From Regnicoccus_A sp014224355 (lineage in GTDB: Bacteria > Cyanobacteriota > Cyanobacteriia > PCC-6307 > Cyanobiaceae), in contig NZ_CP154799.1 of the NCBI RefSeq assembly GCF_050920705.1, forward strand, positions 1,054,001 through 1,118,000: 64,000 bases of DNA, written 5' to 3'. Shown piece by piece: positions 8,659 to 17,508 of the stretch (position 1 is the stretch's first letter; every line of letters starts with the position of its first letter). Both the position numbers and the translations under genes were made by a program. The notes under the pieces are model-generated. The model was not told the DNA's origin. It was given only the letters and a program-made list of their open reading frames with translations, and made no database searches.

Positions 8659-10401
8659 ATGCCCAGTTCAAGTGTCGCCGGTCGTCCCTCGGATCCCCTC
8701 CCGATCACCCCCCAGGGGATCACCGACGATCTCGACCGCCTGCTGGAGGTGCTTCCCGATCGGGTCGGGGAGGCTCTGGCCAGCCTGGGCAGCAGGGAGC
8801 AGTTGCTGGAGGTGGTGCTGGATCTGGGCCGAGCTCCTGAGGCTCGCTACCCCGGACGGGCCAGCGTGCTGGATCAGCGACCGATCGATCGGGCCGATCT
8901 GGCGGCCGTGGTCCAGCGGCTCGGGGCCTTCGGCGGCGACAACCGGGCTGGGATCGAGCGCACCCTGCACCGCATCAGCGCCATCCGGAACCGAGCCGGT
9001 GAGGTGGTCGGGCTCACCTGCAGGGTGGGTCGGGCTGTGTTCGGCACGGTGGCGATGGTGCGCGACCTGCTTGACAGCGGCCAGTCGCTGCTGCTGATGG
9101 GGCGCCCCGGCGTCGGCAAGACCACGGCCCTGAGGGAGATCGCCCGGGTGCTGGCCGACGACCTGGAACGGCGGGTGGTGGTGATCGACACCAGCAACGA
9201 GATCGCCGGTGACGGTGACATCCCCCATCCCGCCATCGGCCGTGCCCGGCGGATGCAGGTGGCGCGTCCTGAGCAGCAGCATCAGGTGATGATCGAGGCG
9301 GTGGAGAACCACATGCCCGAGGTGATCGTGATCGATGAGATCGGCACCGAACTCGAGGCCCAGGCCGCCCGCACCATTGCCGAGCGGGGCGTGATGCTGG
9401 TGGCTACGGCCCACGGCAACGAGCTGGCCAACCTGATCAAGAACCCCACGCTCGCCGATCTGATCGGAGGCATCCAGTCGGTCACCCTTGGCGATGAAGA
9501 GGCCCGCCGCCGCGGCTCCCAGAAGACTGTTCTGGAGCGTTGCGCCGAGCCCACCTTCCCCCTGGCGGTGGAGATGCACAGCCGCCACCGCTGGTCGGTT
9601 CATGCCGACGTGGCCCGTACCGTTGATCAGCAACTGCGGGGTCAGCCCGTGCGCCCCCAGATCCGCGAGTTGGACAGCGACGGTCGCCTGCGCCTCAATG
9701 ATCCCGAGCCTGCCCCGCCCTCCCCCCGGATGCCCCGGCGGGGCCTGGCCCCGGTCGCCACCCCGCCCTCCCTCCGCCCGGTCCTGGCGCCGGTGCCCCT
9801 TCCCGATCCTTCGCTGCCCCCGCCCCATCGCCGGACGGTCTCTCCCACCACGGCCGCGGCGCCCCTGCGCCTCTACTGCTGCGGGGTCAGCCCCCAGCTG
9901 CTGGAGCAGGTGGTGCGCAGCCGTCAGCTGCCCGTCCAGCGCGCCAGCCAGGTGGAGGAGGCCGACGCGGTTCTCAGCCTGCGCCAGCAGCTGGGCCGTG
10001 ATCCACAGGTGCGCAGCCAGGCCCTCGAGCGCCATGTGCCGATCCTGGTGATCAAGGCCGACACCCTCCCCCAGATCCAGCGGGGCGTTGAGCGGCTGCT
10101 GCGCCGTCGCGGGGGTGATGGGGTTCCCCCGTCCACTGGTCGTGCCAGCGCTCCTGACGACGCCCATGGCGCCATGGAGGAATGCCGTCTGGCGGTGGAG
10201 CAGGTGGTGCTTCCCCAGGGGCGGCCGGTGGAGCTGTTGCCGCGCAGCCCATCGGTGCGCCGCATCCAGGCCGATCAGGTGAACGGCTACGGCCTGCGCA
10301 GTGCCGAGTTCGGCAGCGGCGACCAGCAGCGGCTTCGGGTCTTTCCCCCTGACAGTCCCGGCCCTGGTGCACCGGGTTCCCCACCGGTCCGGAGAGATTG
10401 A
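8659..10401 (+). CDS. ycf45: Ycf45-type AAA ATPase with R3H-like C-terminus
   Basis: 580 residues. The ATPase core resembles SpoIIIAA/Ycf45: Walker A GRPGVGKTT near residue 148, Walker B VIVIDEIG near 223, and the conserved HGNELANLIKNPTLADLIGG. After a proline-rich linker (about 350-395) comes a small alpha/beta domain, and the end (LRSAEFGSGDQQRLRVFPP) resembles an R3H nucleic-acid-binding module. The family is found in cyanobacteria and plastids; its role is not settled. It follows ldpA by 26 nt. Confidence 0.85.
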   Translation: MPSSSVAGRPSDPLPITPQGITDDLDRLLEVLPDRVGEALASLGSREQLLEVVLDLGRAPEARYPGRASVLDQRPIDRADLAAVVQRLGAFGGDNRAGIERTLHRISAIRNRAGEVVGLTCRVGRAVFGTVAMVRDLLDSGQSLLLMGRPGVGKTTALREIARVLADDLERRVVVIDTSNEIAGDGDIPHPAIGRARRMQVARPEQQHQVMIEAVENHMPEVIVIDEIGTELEAQAARTIAERGVMLVATAHGNELANLIKNPTLADLIGGIQSVTLGDEEARRRGSQKTVLERCAEPTFPLAVEMHSRHRWSVHADVARTVDQQLRGQPVRPQIRELDSDGRLRLNDPEPAPPSPRMPRRGLAPVATPPSLRPVLAPVPLPDPSLPPPHRRTVSPTTAAAPLRLYCCGVSPQLLEQVVRSRQLPVQRASQVEEADAVLSLRQQLGRDPQVRSQALERHVPILVIKADTLPQIQRGVERLLRRRGGDGVPPSTGRASAPDDAHGAMEECRLAVEQVVLPQGRPVELLPRSPSVRRIQADQVNGYGLRSAEFGSGDQQRLRVFPPDSPGPGAPGSPPVRRD

Positions 10402-10508
10402 CGAAGGACGGCCCGCTGTGGGTAACTAACAAGGCAACCGGCCAAGCCCCTTCCTCTCGAGATCCATCCGCTTGGATCCCCTCGATCGGTAGGTCGCTGC
10501 TGGAGCGT

Positions 10509-10580
10509 TGGGCCGTCGCCAAGTGGTAAGGCAGCGGGTTTTGGTCCCGCCATTCCTAGGTTCGAATCCTAGCGGCCCAG
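10509..10580 (+). tRNA. tRNA-Gln (TTG)
   Basis: 72 nt. The acceptor arms TGGGCCG and CGGCCCA pair perfectly, the anticodon stem GCGGG/CCCGC frames the loop with TTG, and the T-arm contains GGTTCGAATCC. No CCA is encoded. It lies 18 nt before the HAD gene on the same strand. Confidence 0.96.
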
Positions 10581-10597
10581 TTCTGAGAGATTTCTGT

Positions 10598-11347
10598 GTG
10601 GCCCCCGGCCCTCTGCTGGTGTTCGACTTCGACGGCGTACTCGTCGACGGCATGGCGGAGTACTGGTGGGCGGCCCGCCAGGCGGCCCTGAGGCTGTCTC
10701 CGGATCTGCCCCTTCCCGAGCAGGCTCCCGCCGCCTTCGCCCGGCTGCGCCCGCTGATCCACAAGGGGTGGGAGATGGTGCTGGTGGCCGCGGAGCTCGC
10801 CCGCCATCCCAGCGCCCTCAGTGCCCCTGGCGTCGCTTACGACCAGGCCCTGCCTCTGGCCCTGGCCCACTGGGGCTGGAGCCCGCCGATCCTGCAGTCC
10901 ACGCTCGAGGATGTGCGCCGGGAGGCGATCCATGCGGATCGCTCCCACTGGCTGGCGTTGCACCGGCCTTATCCAGGAGTGCCGCAACGGCTGCGGGCCC
11001 TGGCGGCGGAGAGGGCCGACTGGGCCGTGCTCACCACCAAGGGCGGCGACTTCGCCAGGGAGCTGCTGGCGGCCCAGGACCTTGTCCCCCTGCAAACCTT
11101 CGGCCACGAGGACGGCACCAAGCCCGAGGTGCTGCTGCGCCTGCTTGCCCTGCAGCGTCCGCTCTGGTTCATCGAAGACCGCCGAGCCACCCTCGAGGCC
11201 GTTCGGGCCACCGCAGGCCTCGAGGCCGTGCGTTGCTTTCTCGTGAGCTGGGGCTATCTCGGCCCCCGGGATCTGGCCGATCTGCCCGAGGGCCTGACGG
11301 TGCTGGAACCGACGGCCTTCGCCGCCCCCTTGGCGGAGTGGCCCTGA
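10598..11347 (+). CDS. HAD-family hydrolase
   Basis: 249 residues from a GTG at 10598, the first possible start after the tRNA. Motif I is clear (LLVFDFDGVLVDG, nucleophile Asp near residue 9). Further conserved parts are LTTKGGDF (motif II region) and WFIEDRRATLE (motif IV acidic pair). HAD phosphatases act on small phosphorylated metabolites; the substrate cannot be told from the sequence. Longer upstream frames would overlap the tRNA and were rejected. Confidence 0.8.
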   Translation: MAPGPLLVFDFDGVLVDGMAEYWWAARQAALRLSPDLPLPEQAPAAFARLRPLIHKGWEMVLVAAELARHPSALSAPGVAYDQALPLALAHWGWSPPILQSTLEDVRREAIHADRSHWLALHRPYPGVPQRLRALAAERADWAVLTTKGGDFARELLAAQDLVPLQTFGHEDGTKPEVLLRLLALQRPLWFIEDRRATLEAVRATAGLEAVRCFLVSWGYLGPRDLADLPEGLTVLEPTAFAAPLAEWP

Positions 11348-11355
11348 CCCGTTAG

Positions 11356-11369
11356 CGTACGCCTGTACT
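11356..11369 (+). promoter_or_regulatory. LexA (SOS) box upstream of recA
   Basis: CGTACGCCTGTACT matches the cyanobacterial LexA consensus RGTACNNNDGTWCB except for the first base. It is centred about 140 bp before the recA start and is the only such match I see in this intergenic region. It suggests SOS control of recA, although SOS control varies among cyanobacteria. Confidence 0.55.
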
Positions 11370-11502
11370 AATCTCGGGGCGTACGGGTCGTCGCCCTGAT
11401 ACATCCGACGGCTTTGGTGGCACCTGTAGCTGTGAGGCCGCAGGACGACATCCCCTTCAGGGTCCGTCCCTTTCCGGCCTGTTCCTTCATCCTCCACTGA
11501 CC

Positions 11503-12693
11503 ATGCCTGCCGACCCCAAGAGCACCGATCTCAGGTCCGCCCAGCCCCGTTCCGCGAGCGCCGCGACATCCTCGGGCGCCGCCGGTGCCGCCGAGCGCGA
11601 CAAGGCCCTCAACCTGGTGCTGGGCCAGATCGAGCGGAACTTCGGCAAGGGCTCGATCATGCGCCTGGGGGATGCGTCCCGGATGCGGGTGGAAACGATG
11701 TCCACCGGGGCGCTCACCCTGGATCTCGCCCTTGGTGGCGGCTATCCCAAAGGGCGGGTGGTGGAGGTGTACGGGCCGGAGAGTTCCGGCAAGACCACCC
11801 TCACCCTCCATGCCATCGCCGAGGCCCAGCGCCGCGGCGGGGTGGCCGCTTTCGTGGATGCCGAGCATGCGCTCGATCCGGTCTATGCCGCCGCCCTCGG
11901 CGTCGATGTGGAGAATCTGCTGGTGTCGCAGCCCGACACCGGTGAGATGGCCCTGGAGATCGTTGATCAGCTGGTGCGTTCCGCTGCGGTCGATATCGTC
12001 GTGGTCGACTCGGTGGCGGCCCTGACCCCCCGCGCCGAGATTGAGGGGGAGATGGGCGACCTGGCTGTCGGCAGCCAGGCCCGACTGATGAGCCAGGCGA
12101 TGCGCAAGATCACCGGCAACATCGGCAAGTCGGGCTGCACGGTGATCTTCCTCAACCAGCTGCGTCAGAAGATCGGCGTCACCTATGGCAATCCTGAAAC
12201 CACCACCGGTGGCAACGCTCTCAAGTTCTATGCCTCCGTGCGGCTCGACATCCGTCGCATCCAGACCCTCAAGCGCGGCACGGAGGAATACGGCATCCGC
12301 GCCAAGGTGAAGGTGGCCAAGAACAAGGTGGCTCCCCCGTTTCGCATTGCCGAATTCGACATTCTCTTTGGCCGTGGCATCAGCACCCTGGGCTGCGTCC
12401 TCGACCTGGCCGAGGAAACCGGTGTGGTGATCCGCAAGGGAGCCTGGTACAGCTATGGCGGCGACAACATCGGACAGGGGCGTGACAACACCATCACCTG
12501 GCTGGAGCAGAACGCCACGCAAAAGGAACAGATCGAGGCGGAGGTCCGGCAGAAGCTCACGGAGGGAGCTGATGTCACCGCCAATTCGATGAAACCGCTG
12601 GCGGAGGCTGCCGCCAAGCTGGCGACTTCCAGTGGAGCAGGCGAGCCGAAGGCCCCAGCCGGTGGTTCTGTGCTTGAGGCTGCCTCCCGCTGA
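11503..12693 (+). CDS. recA: Recombinase RecA
   Basis: 396 residues, slightly longer than usual because of a Ser/Ala-rich N-terminus. RecA forms filaments on single-stranded DNA, drives strand exchange and triggers LexA cleavage. Walker A GPESSGKTT is near residue 91; the L1 loop region (EGEMGDLAVGSQARLMSQA) and NQLRQKIGVTYGNPETTTGG are conserved. A LexA-type box lies upstream. Confidence 0.98.
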   Translation: MPADPKSTDLRSAQPRSASAATSSGAAGAAERDKALNLVLGQIERNFGKGSIMRLGDASRMRVETMSTGALTLDLALGGGYPKGRVVEVYGPESSGKTTLTLHAIAEAQRRGGVAAFVDAEHALDPVYAAALGVDVENLLVSQPDTGEMALEIVDQLVRSAAVDIVVVDSVAALTPRAEIEGEMGDLAVGSQARLMSQAMRKITGNIGKSGCTVIFLNQLRQKIGVTYGNPETTTGGNALKFYASVRLDIRRIQTLKRGTEEYGIRAKVKVAKNKVAPPFRIAEFDILFGRGISTLGCVLDLAEETGVVIRKGAWYSYGGDNIGQGRDNTITWLEQNATQKEQIEAEVRQKLTEGADVTANSMKPLAEAAAKLATSSGAGEPKAPAGGSVLEAASR

Positions 12694-12722
12694 ACGGCCT
12701 GACGGTGAGCTGGATCTCTTGA

Positions 12723-13100
12723 TCAGCTCAGAGGAGCCCCAAGCTTCTTGGCTTGGGGCGGTTCGCTGGTGTCAGGGCTTGCCGCAACAGGCTGGGACTC
12801 TTGCAGAAACGTGGCCACCCGCTGCAGTTCCTGGATGGCCTCGGCACCTTCCAGCTTCACCAGTTCGCAGCCGTTGCGCGATTCAACCCAGCTGATGCCG
12901 AAATCGGAGACAAGAAAGCGGACCATGTGGGCATCCCCGAGGTCGGCCACGAAGGACGCTCCATGGCCATCACGGCCATCACCGCAGACATAGCAGGTGG
13001 CCACAAGGCCCTTTCGCTGCAGGCTGCTGGCCAGGGCCTGCAGGCTCATCACCAGATCCAGCACCACGGAGCGGTACTGCTCAGCGAGGCGGGGAAACAT
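12723..13100 (-). CDS. DUF1815 family protein
   Basis: 125 residues from the ATG at 13100 (MFPRLAEQYRSVVLDLV). The family is restricted to cyanobacteria and has no known function. The block CYVCGDGRDGHGASFVADLG and ISWVESRNGCELVKLEG are the conserved core. The C-terminal 25 residues are a variable Pro/Ala-rich tail. It is convergent with recA, 29 nt apart. Confidence 0.85.
   Translation of the reverse strand: MFPRLAEQYRSVVLDLVMSLQALASSLQRKGLVATCYVCGDGRDGHGASFVADLGDAHMVRFLVSDFGISWVESRNGCELVKLEGAEAIQELQRVATFLQESQPVAASPDTSEPPQAKKLGAPLS
12736..12759. terminator. Hairpin between convergent recA and DUF1815 gene
   Basis: Perfect 9-bp stem GCCCCAAGC / GCTTGGGGC with a TTCTTG loop, placed in the last codons of the DUF1815 gene and 42 nt after the recA stop. 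No T-run follows on either strand, so it may be a weak or factor-dependent terminator for recA. Confidence 0.35.
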
Positions 13101-13186
13101 CGGCCAGCTCTGTAGTTTGAGCGATCCTAAGGTTTTCTTCCACTTTCTGCCAGCTCTTGAGGCTCTGTGGGCAAAGGCGCACCCGA

Positions 13187-13432
13187 TCAGTCGGCGAGGG
13201 TCCACCAGCCGGCGGCCGGTCCGATGAATCGCACCGTCACCCAGAACAGCACCAGAGCCGCGATCCCCACCCAGGCCCCCCGGGTGGACACCTCAACGAA
13301 ACGGTCGGCCTGGCGGCGGGTCAGCGGAAGCCAGGGGGCCAGCCGGGGGGAGCTCTCCTGAGCAGCGCCGGGCTTGTTCTGTGGCCCTCGGGGTGGCAAT
13401 CCCTGCTCCGTGCGACGTCTGGCCTCTCCCAT
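13187..13432 (-). CDS. DUF2839 family membrane protein
   Basis: 81 residues from the ATG at 13432. The start MGEARRRTEQGLPPRGPQ is the DUF2839 signature, followed by a basic linker and one membrane segment near the C-terminus (GIAALVLFWVTVRFIGPAAG). Small single-pass protein of cyanobacteria, function unknown. Confidence 0.8.
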   Translation of the reverse strand: MGEARRRTEQGLPPRGPQNKPGAAQESSPRLAPWLPLTRRQADRFVEVSTRGAWVGIAALVLFWVTVRFIGPAAGWWTLAD

Positions 13433-13501
13433 GCTTCTCGGCGTCATCCTGGCGGCCACCAGGCTACGGGCTGCTCCTCGACCTCTTCAGCCCTGCTGTC
13501 C

Positions 13502-14935
13502 TCACGGCGGCAGCAGACGCTGCAGGGCCACCCATGGTTCAAGAGCGCTGAGCACCTGCTGCCCCCAGCTGCGGCTGCGCAGGCGTCCGTCCAGCACCGC
13601 CAGCCGCCCGCCGCCCCGACGCAGCCCAGCCAGTGCCAGCTGCAGACGGGTCATGGCCTCCGGCAGCAGCAGCTCTCTGAACCAGTCGTGGCCGGCCTGG
13701 CGCAGCCGGGTGACCCGGGCCTCCGTGAGGGGATCTTCGAGACTGGCGATCGGCAGAGGTCCGACGATCACCTGACGGGGCAGCGGCAGGCGCCCCTGGT
13801 GCTCCAGCCACCACACCCAGCCGCAACAGATCACTCCATTGCTCTCGGGGGCCGTGGTCTCGTGGCCCACCCTGCGGCCGAATTCCGCCGCCAGGGCGCT
13901 GGCGAGGCTGAGCCGCTGGGGAAGCTCGTCCACCAGCACGATCGTCAGTCCGCTCTGGCCGAGCACGAGCCGTCTGCAGTGATCGAGCAGATGGGTGCCG
14001 AAGTGGGGGCTGTTGGGGAAGGGTTGCCCCAGGGGCGCATAGAGCGGCAAAGGGTCGCAGAGGGGCGGATCCGCCAGGTTCACGCTCACCTGCGGAGTGA
14101 TGCCCGCCAGGCTGTCGCTGCGCCCGAACTGGCCCACCAGCACGGCGCCGCGGTTGTGCAGCAGGCCATCCATGGCCTCCAGGGGCTCCAGGGGCTGGCG
14201 GTGCAACTGCCACTGCAACAGGTCCCGGTCCACGCTGGCCCAGCTGGTCCAGCTGGGTCCGGCGGCGGCCCTCCAGAGTTCCCAGGGTTCCGGCAGAGGC
14301 CCGAGCAACGCCAGCAGATGCCGGAGGGGGGCTTCCTCTTCGGGGCTGATCGGCACCAGACCCGAGGGTGTGGGCGGATGGGCGAAGATCCGCCGGCTCA
14401 TGCGTTCATGCAGGGTCAGCAGGCTGGGTTCGGCACTGGGAAGAACCCGTCGCAGACGCTCCCAGTCGCTGTTGTCGAGGGAGCGATCCAGGGACTGGCG
14501 CAGCTGATGGTGCAGCCGTTCGGCCTCCGGCACGACCAGCTGCCGCTCCCCCAGCTCATTCCTGCGCCAGGCCCGTTCCAGTTCAGCGTGGCTGAGCAGC
14601 CAGAGAAGGGATTCCGCTGGTGCAGCGGTGGGCCCTTCCCAGCAGGGGAGGTGCAGGCCCACGGCCCTCAGCCTTGGCATCTCCACCTGCTGGAGGCGGC
14701 GCCGCAGCGGATCACTCGCCACCAGGGCGAGAGGAGCCTCGCTCAGGGCCAGGGGCACCAGCAGCCCCACCAGCCAGTCGGGGTCACTGCCCGGGGCCAG
14801 GCGCACGAGGGTGTGATCGCTGCGCCGCAGACTGCGCGCCACCAGCCGGCTCATGGTCAGATGGTGAGGCCAGCGGATGCCCCCCTCCTGATGCAGGAGC
14901 TGTTTGAGCTGCTGGTGGGCGCGGGCTTCCAACAT
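13502..14935 (-). CDS. DinG-like helicase-related protein, degenerate N-terminal motor
   Basis: 477 residues. The C-terminal part (FRELLLPEAMTRLQLALAGL, GGGRLAVLDGRL) is that of XPD/DinG-type superfamily 2 helicases. The N-terminal third shows no GxGKT Walker A and no DEAH box, so it is probably not an active helicase by itself. It is divergent from tyrA with 43 nt between starts. Alternative: a structural paralogue that uses the fold without ATP hydrolysis. Confidence 0.6.
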   Translation of the reverse strand: MLEARAHQQLKQLLHQEGGIRWPHHLTMSRLVARSLRRSDHTLVRLAPGSDPDWLVGLLVPLALSEAPLALVASDPLRRRLQQVEMPRLRAVGLHLPCWEGPTAAPAESLLWLLSHAELERAWRRNELGERQLVVPEAERLHHQLRQSLDRSLDNSDWERLRRVLPSAEPSLLTLHERMSRRIFAHPPTPSGLVPISPEEEAPLRHLLALLGPLPEPWELWRAAAGPSWTSWASVDRDLLQWQLHRQPLEPLEAMDGLLHNRGAVLVGQFGRSDSLAGITPQVSVNLADPPLCDPLPLYAPLGQPFPNSPHFGTHLLDHCRRLVLGQSGLTIVLVDELPQRLSLASALAAEFGRRVGHETTAPESNGVICCGWVWWLEHQGRLPLPRQVIVGPLPIASLEDPLTEARVTRLRQAGHDWFRELLLPEAMTRLQLALAGLRRGGGRLAVLDGRLRSRSWGQQVLSALEPWVALQRLLPP

Positions 14936-14978
14936 CGCGGAATCGTAGGAAGGTGGGGCGAGTGGGCCCGTACCAGTG

Positions 14979-15848
14979 ATGACAACCCTCTGGCGTGAGC
15001 GACCGGTGGGGGTGGTGGGTCTCGGGCTGATCGGCGGCTCGATCGGGCTGGACCTGATGGCTCTGGGCCTTGATGTGCGTGGGCTGGTTCATCGCCAGGC
15101 CACGGCGGAGCGGGCCCGGCAGCGGGGCCTGGCCCGCCAGGTGAGCACCGATCCAGCGGTGCTCACAGACTGCGCGCTGGTGCTGCTGGCCTTGCCGCTC
15201 GACCAGTTGCTTGAGCCCTCCCGGGACCTGCTGGCGGCTCTGCCGCCGGGGGCGGTGATCGCGGATCTGGCCTCGGTGAAGGCGCCGGTGCTGGCGGCCT
15301 GGGAGCCGCTGGTTCCCCGCTTCGTGGCAACCCATCCGATGGCTGGCACCGCCGAGGCCGGGGTCGAGGCCGGCCTGCCCAACCTGTTCCGCGGCCGCCC
15401 CTGGGTGGCCACCCCCACGACCCACACCGACCGTGAAGCGCTCGGGCAGATGCGCGCCCTGGCGGGCGCCCTCGGGGGCCATTGGCTGGAATGCGACGCC
15501 CATTCCCACGACCGGGCTGTGGCCCTGATCTCCCACCTGCCTGTGTTGGTGGGCGCGGCCCTGCTGCGGGCGGCGGAGCGGGGGGCTGAGGTGCCGCCTG
15601 CTGAAGGGCTGCCGCAACTGGTGCGTGCCCTGGCCTCCAGTGGCTTCGCCGACACCACCCGGGTGGGCGGCGGCAACCCGGAGCTGGGCGCTCTGATGGC
15701 GCGCAGCAACCGCAAGGCCTTGGCAGAAGCCCTGGGGCAGTACCGGCTGGCCCTCGACGGCCTTGAAGAACTGCTTCTGCGGGACGACTGGGTCGGGCTG
15801 CTCCGGGAACTGGAGGGCTGCCGCGATCTCAGACCTGAGTTTCTCTGA
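14979..15848 (+). CDS. tyrA: Prephenate/arogenate dehydrogenase
   Basis: 289 residues from the ATG at 14979 (a GTG 3 nt earlier is also possible). It catalyses the oxidative decarboxylation leading to tyrosine; cyanobacterial members usually prefer arogenate and NADP. The Rossmann motif GLGLIGGSIG begins near residue 12; THPMAGT and HDRAVALISHLP are catalytic-site blocks. Convergent with crtD. Confidence 0.93.
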   Translation: MTTLWRERPVGVVGLGLIGGSIGLDLMALGLDVRGLVHRQATAERARQRGLARQVSTDPAVLTDCALVLLALPLDQLLEPSRDLLAALPPGAVIADLASVKAPVLAAWEPLVPRFVATHPMAGTAEAGVEAGLPNLFRGRPWVATPTTHTDREALGQMRALAGALGGHWLECDAHSHDRAVALISHLPVLVGAALLRAAERGAEVPPAEGLPQLVRALASSGFADTTRVGGGNPELGALMARSNRKALAEALGQYRLALDGLEELLLRDDWVGLLRELEGCRDLRPEFL

Positions 15849-15878
15849 GCCACCGGCCCGGGAGCCAGGGCCAGGGCT

Positions 15879-17483
15879 TCAGGGGACGCGCAGGTTCCTG
15901 CCCCGTCCCTGCAGCAGTTGCCTGCAGGCCATCAACGCCGAGAGACTCACACCTGCGGTGCCTTCCCCGGGGTGGATGCTGTCGCCGCAGAGCCAGAGCC
16001 CCGGCAGGGGGGTGCGGCTGGCCAGGCCGAACGGCCCGAAGCGGGAGGGATGCTGGCCAAGCCCCCCCACGAAGCCGAAGGGCCGCCCGGTCCAATGGGC
16101 AAATCCCCGGGGTGTCGCCAATTCCGCGTGGCGCCAGGCTGTCGCGCTCACCCCCAGGTTCCGCTCCAGACCGGCCTGGATCAGGCCCATGGCCTTCCCC
16201 TTGGCCTGGTTGTAGGCCTTTCTCTCCAGGGCCAGCCAGGGGCGAGCGGGCGTGAAGACGCTGGCGATCACCGTGGCCTGCCCTGCCGGCGCCCGCCCGT
16301 CACCTTCCCGGCTCACCGACAGGAAGAGCGAACCGGGATCATCCCAGTCGATCTGCAGGTGGGCCGGACACTCCGCTGGCAGCAGAGCCCGTTCGACGGC
16401 CCCATAGAACACCAGGGCCCCGCTGGGGTCTGGGAAGCCGTTGATCCGGCGGCGGTAGGCGTCAGGCATGGCCTCTCCCAGCAGATCGGCCAGGCTCTGG
16501 GGAGGCAGGGCCACCACCACATCCCGGCAGGAGACGCTGAAGGGGCGCCGACCTGGCCCCTGTCCGCCCACGCTCCAGAGCTTCGGGCTGGGGTCCGCCT
16601 CGGAGCCAGAGCCGCCCTCCGTTTCCGCCCGCTGCAGACTCAACGCCCGATGGCCCAGGCGCAGGTGGCCGCCATGGGCGCGCAGGGCGGTTTCAAGGCT
16701 TGTGCTCAGGGCCTGCATCGAACCCTGGAGGTGCCACAGGCCCAGGGGGGCCTGAGCCATGGTCAGCACACTGGCGCCGTAGAGGGCGGCTGTGCCCGCC
16801 GCCGGTTCCTGGGAATAGAGGCGGAGCTGCAGATCGAGGAAACGCCGCAGGCGACGATCCCCCGCGCAGCCGCTCAGGCGCAGCAGGTCGGCCACGCTGG
16901 CGAAGGCGAGCGCCGAACTGGCGAGATTGGCGGGCCTCAGTGCCCCCAGCAACTGCCTCAGATCCCAGAGGCTGCGGGGAGGCAGCACCGGATCGCGCCG
17001 GGCAAACGACCAGTTGGCATCATGCAGGGTGGCGCACAGGGTCCAGAAGGGTTCGCTGCCGGGGAACTGGCGCTGCCTCTCCCGGCGCCAGCGTTCGGGA
17101 TCCCTCCAGAGCCTGATGGGAGGCTGGCCGTCGCCCAGATCCACCACACAGCCTGGATCGAGCGGGTTGGCCAGCGGCGGCTCGACCCCCAGATGGCGGA
17201 ACAGACGTTCATGAATGCCGCCGGGTTCCAGCCCCGCCACCTGAGTGGCTCCCACATCGAAGACATAGGGGCCTCGGCGAAAGGTGCCGGCGCAGCCTCC
17301 GCTCTGGCTGTGGGCCTCCAGCAGCTGCACCGAGAGCCCTTCCCGGGCCAGCAGGGCGGCGGCGGTCAGCCCGGCGATGCCGCCGCCGATCACCGCCACA
17401 TCCAGCACCTGCACGGCCTTGATGGAGGAATCCAGGGGAGAAGGGCTGACGGCCAAGCGATGGGCGACAGGGGCAGCCGGCAT
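15879..17483 (-). CDS. crtD: CrtD-like carotenoid desaturase (C-3',4')
   Basis: About 534 residues from the ATG at 17483; a GTG at 17414 that starts closer to the dinucleotide-binding site is equally possible. FAD-binding motif GGGIAGLTAAALLAREG and the C-terminal GLWLCGDSIHPGEGTAGVS place it with CrtI/CrtO-type desaturases; the pattern of conserved blocks fits CrtD of cyanobacteria, which acts in myxoxanthophyll-type carotenoid synthesis. The start is 25 nt from the divergent kinase gene. Carotenoid isomerase CrtH is an alternative, less likely. Confidence 0.8.
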   Translation of the reverse strand: MPAAPVAHRLAVSPSPLDSSIKAVQVLDVAVIGGGIAGLTAAALLAREGLSVQLLEAHSQSGGCAGTFRRGPYVFDVGATQVAGLEPGGIHERLFRHLGVEPPLANPLDPGCVVDLGDGQPPIRLWRDPERWRRERQRQFPGSEPFWTLCATLHDANWSFARRDPVLPPRSLWDLRQLLGALRPANLASSALAFASVADLLRLSGCAGDRRLRRFLDLQLRLYSQEPAAGTAALYGASVLTMAQAPLGLWHLQGSMQALSTSLETALRAHGGHLRLGHRALSLQRAETEGGSGSEADPSPKLWSVGGQGPGRRPFSVSCRDVVVALPPQSLADLLGEAMPDAYRRRINGFPDPSGALVFYGAVERALLPAECPAHLQIDWDDPGSLFLSVSREGDGRAPAGQATVIASVFTPARPWLALERKAYNQAKGKAMGLIQAGLERNLGVSATAWRHAELATPRGFAHWTGRPFGFVGGLGQHPSRFGPFGLASRTPLPGLWLCGDSIHPGEGTAGVSLSALMACRQLLQGRGRNLRVP

Positions 17484-17508
17484 GCTGGCAGGCCCGGCAT
17501 GGCCCGCG

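Noticed and set aside
13157..14998. 613-codon frame on the plus strand
   Set aside because: It lies antisense to DUF2839 and the DinG-like gene and is a product of high GC; low-complexity Gln/Pro/Gly composition.
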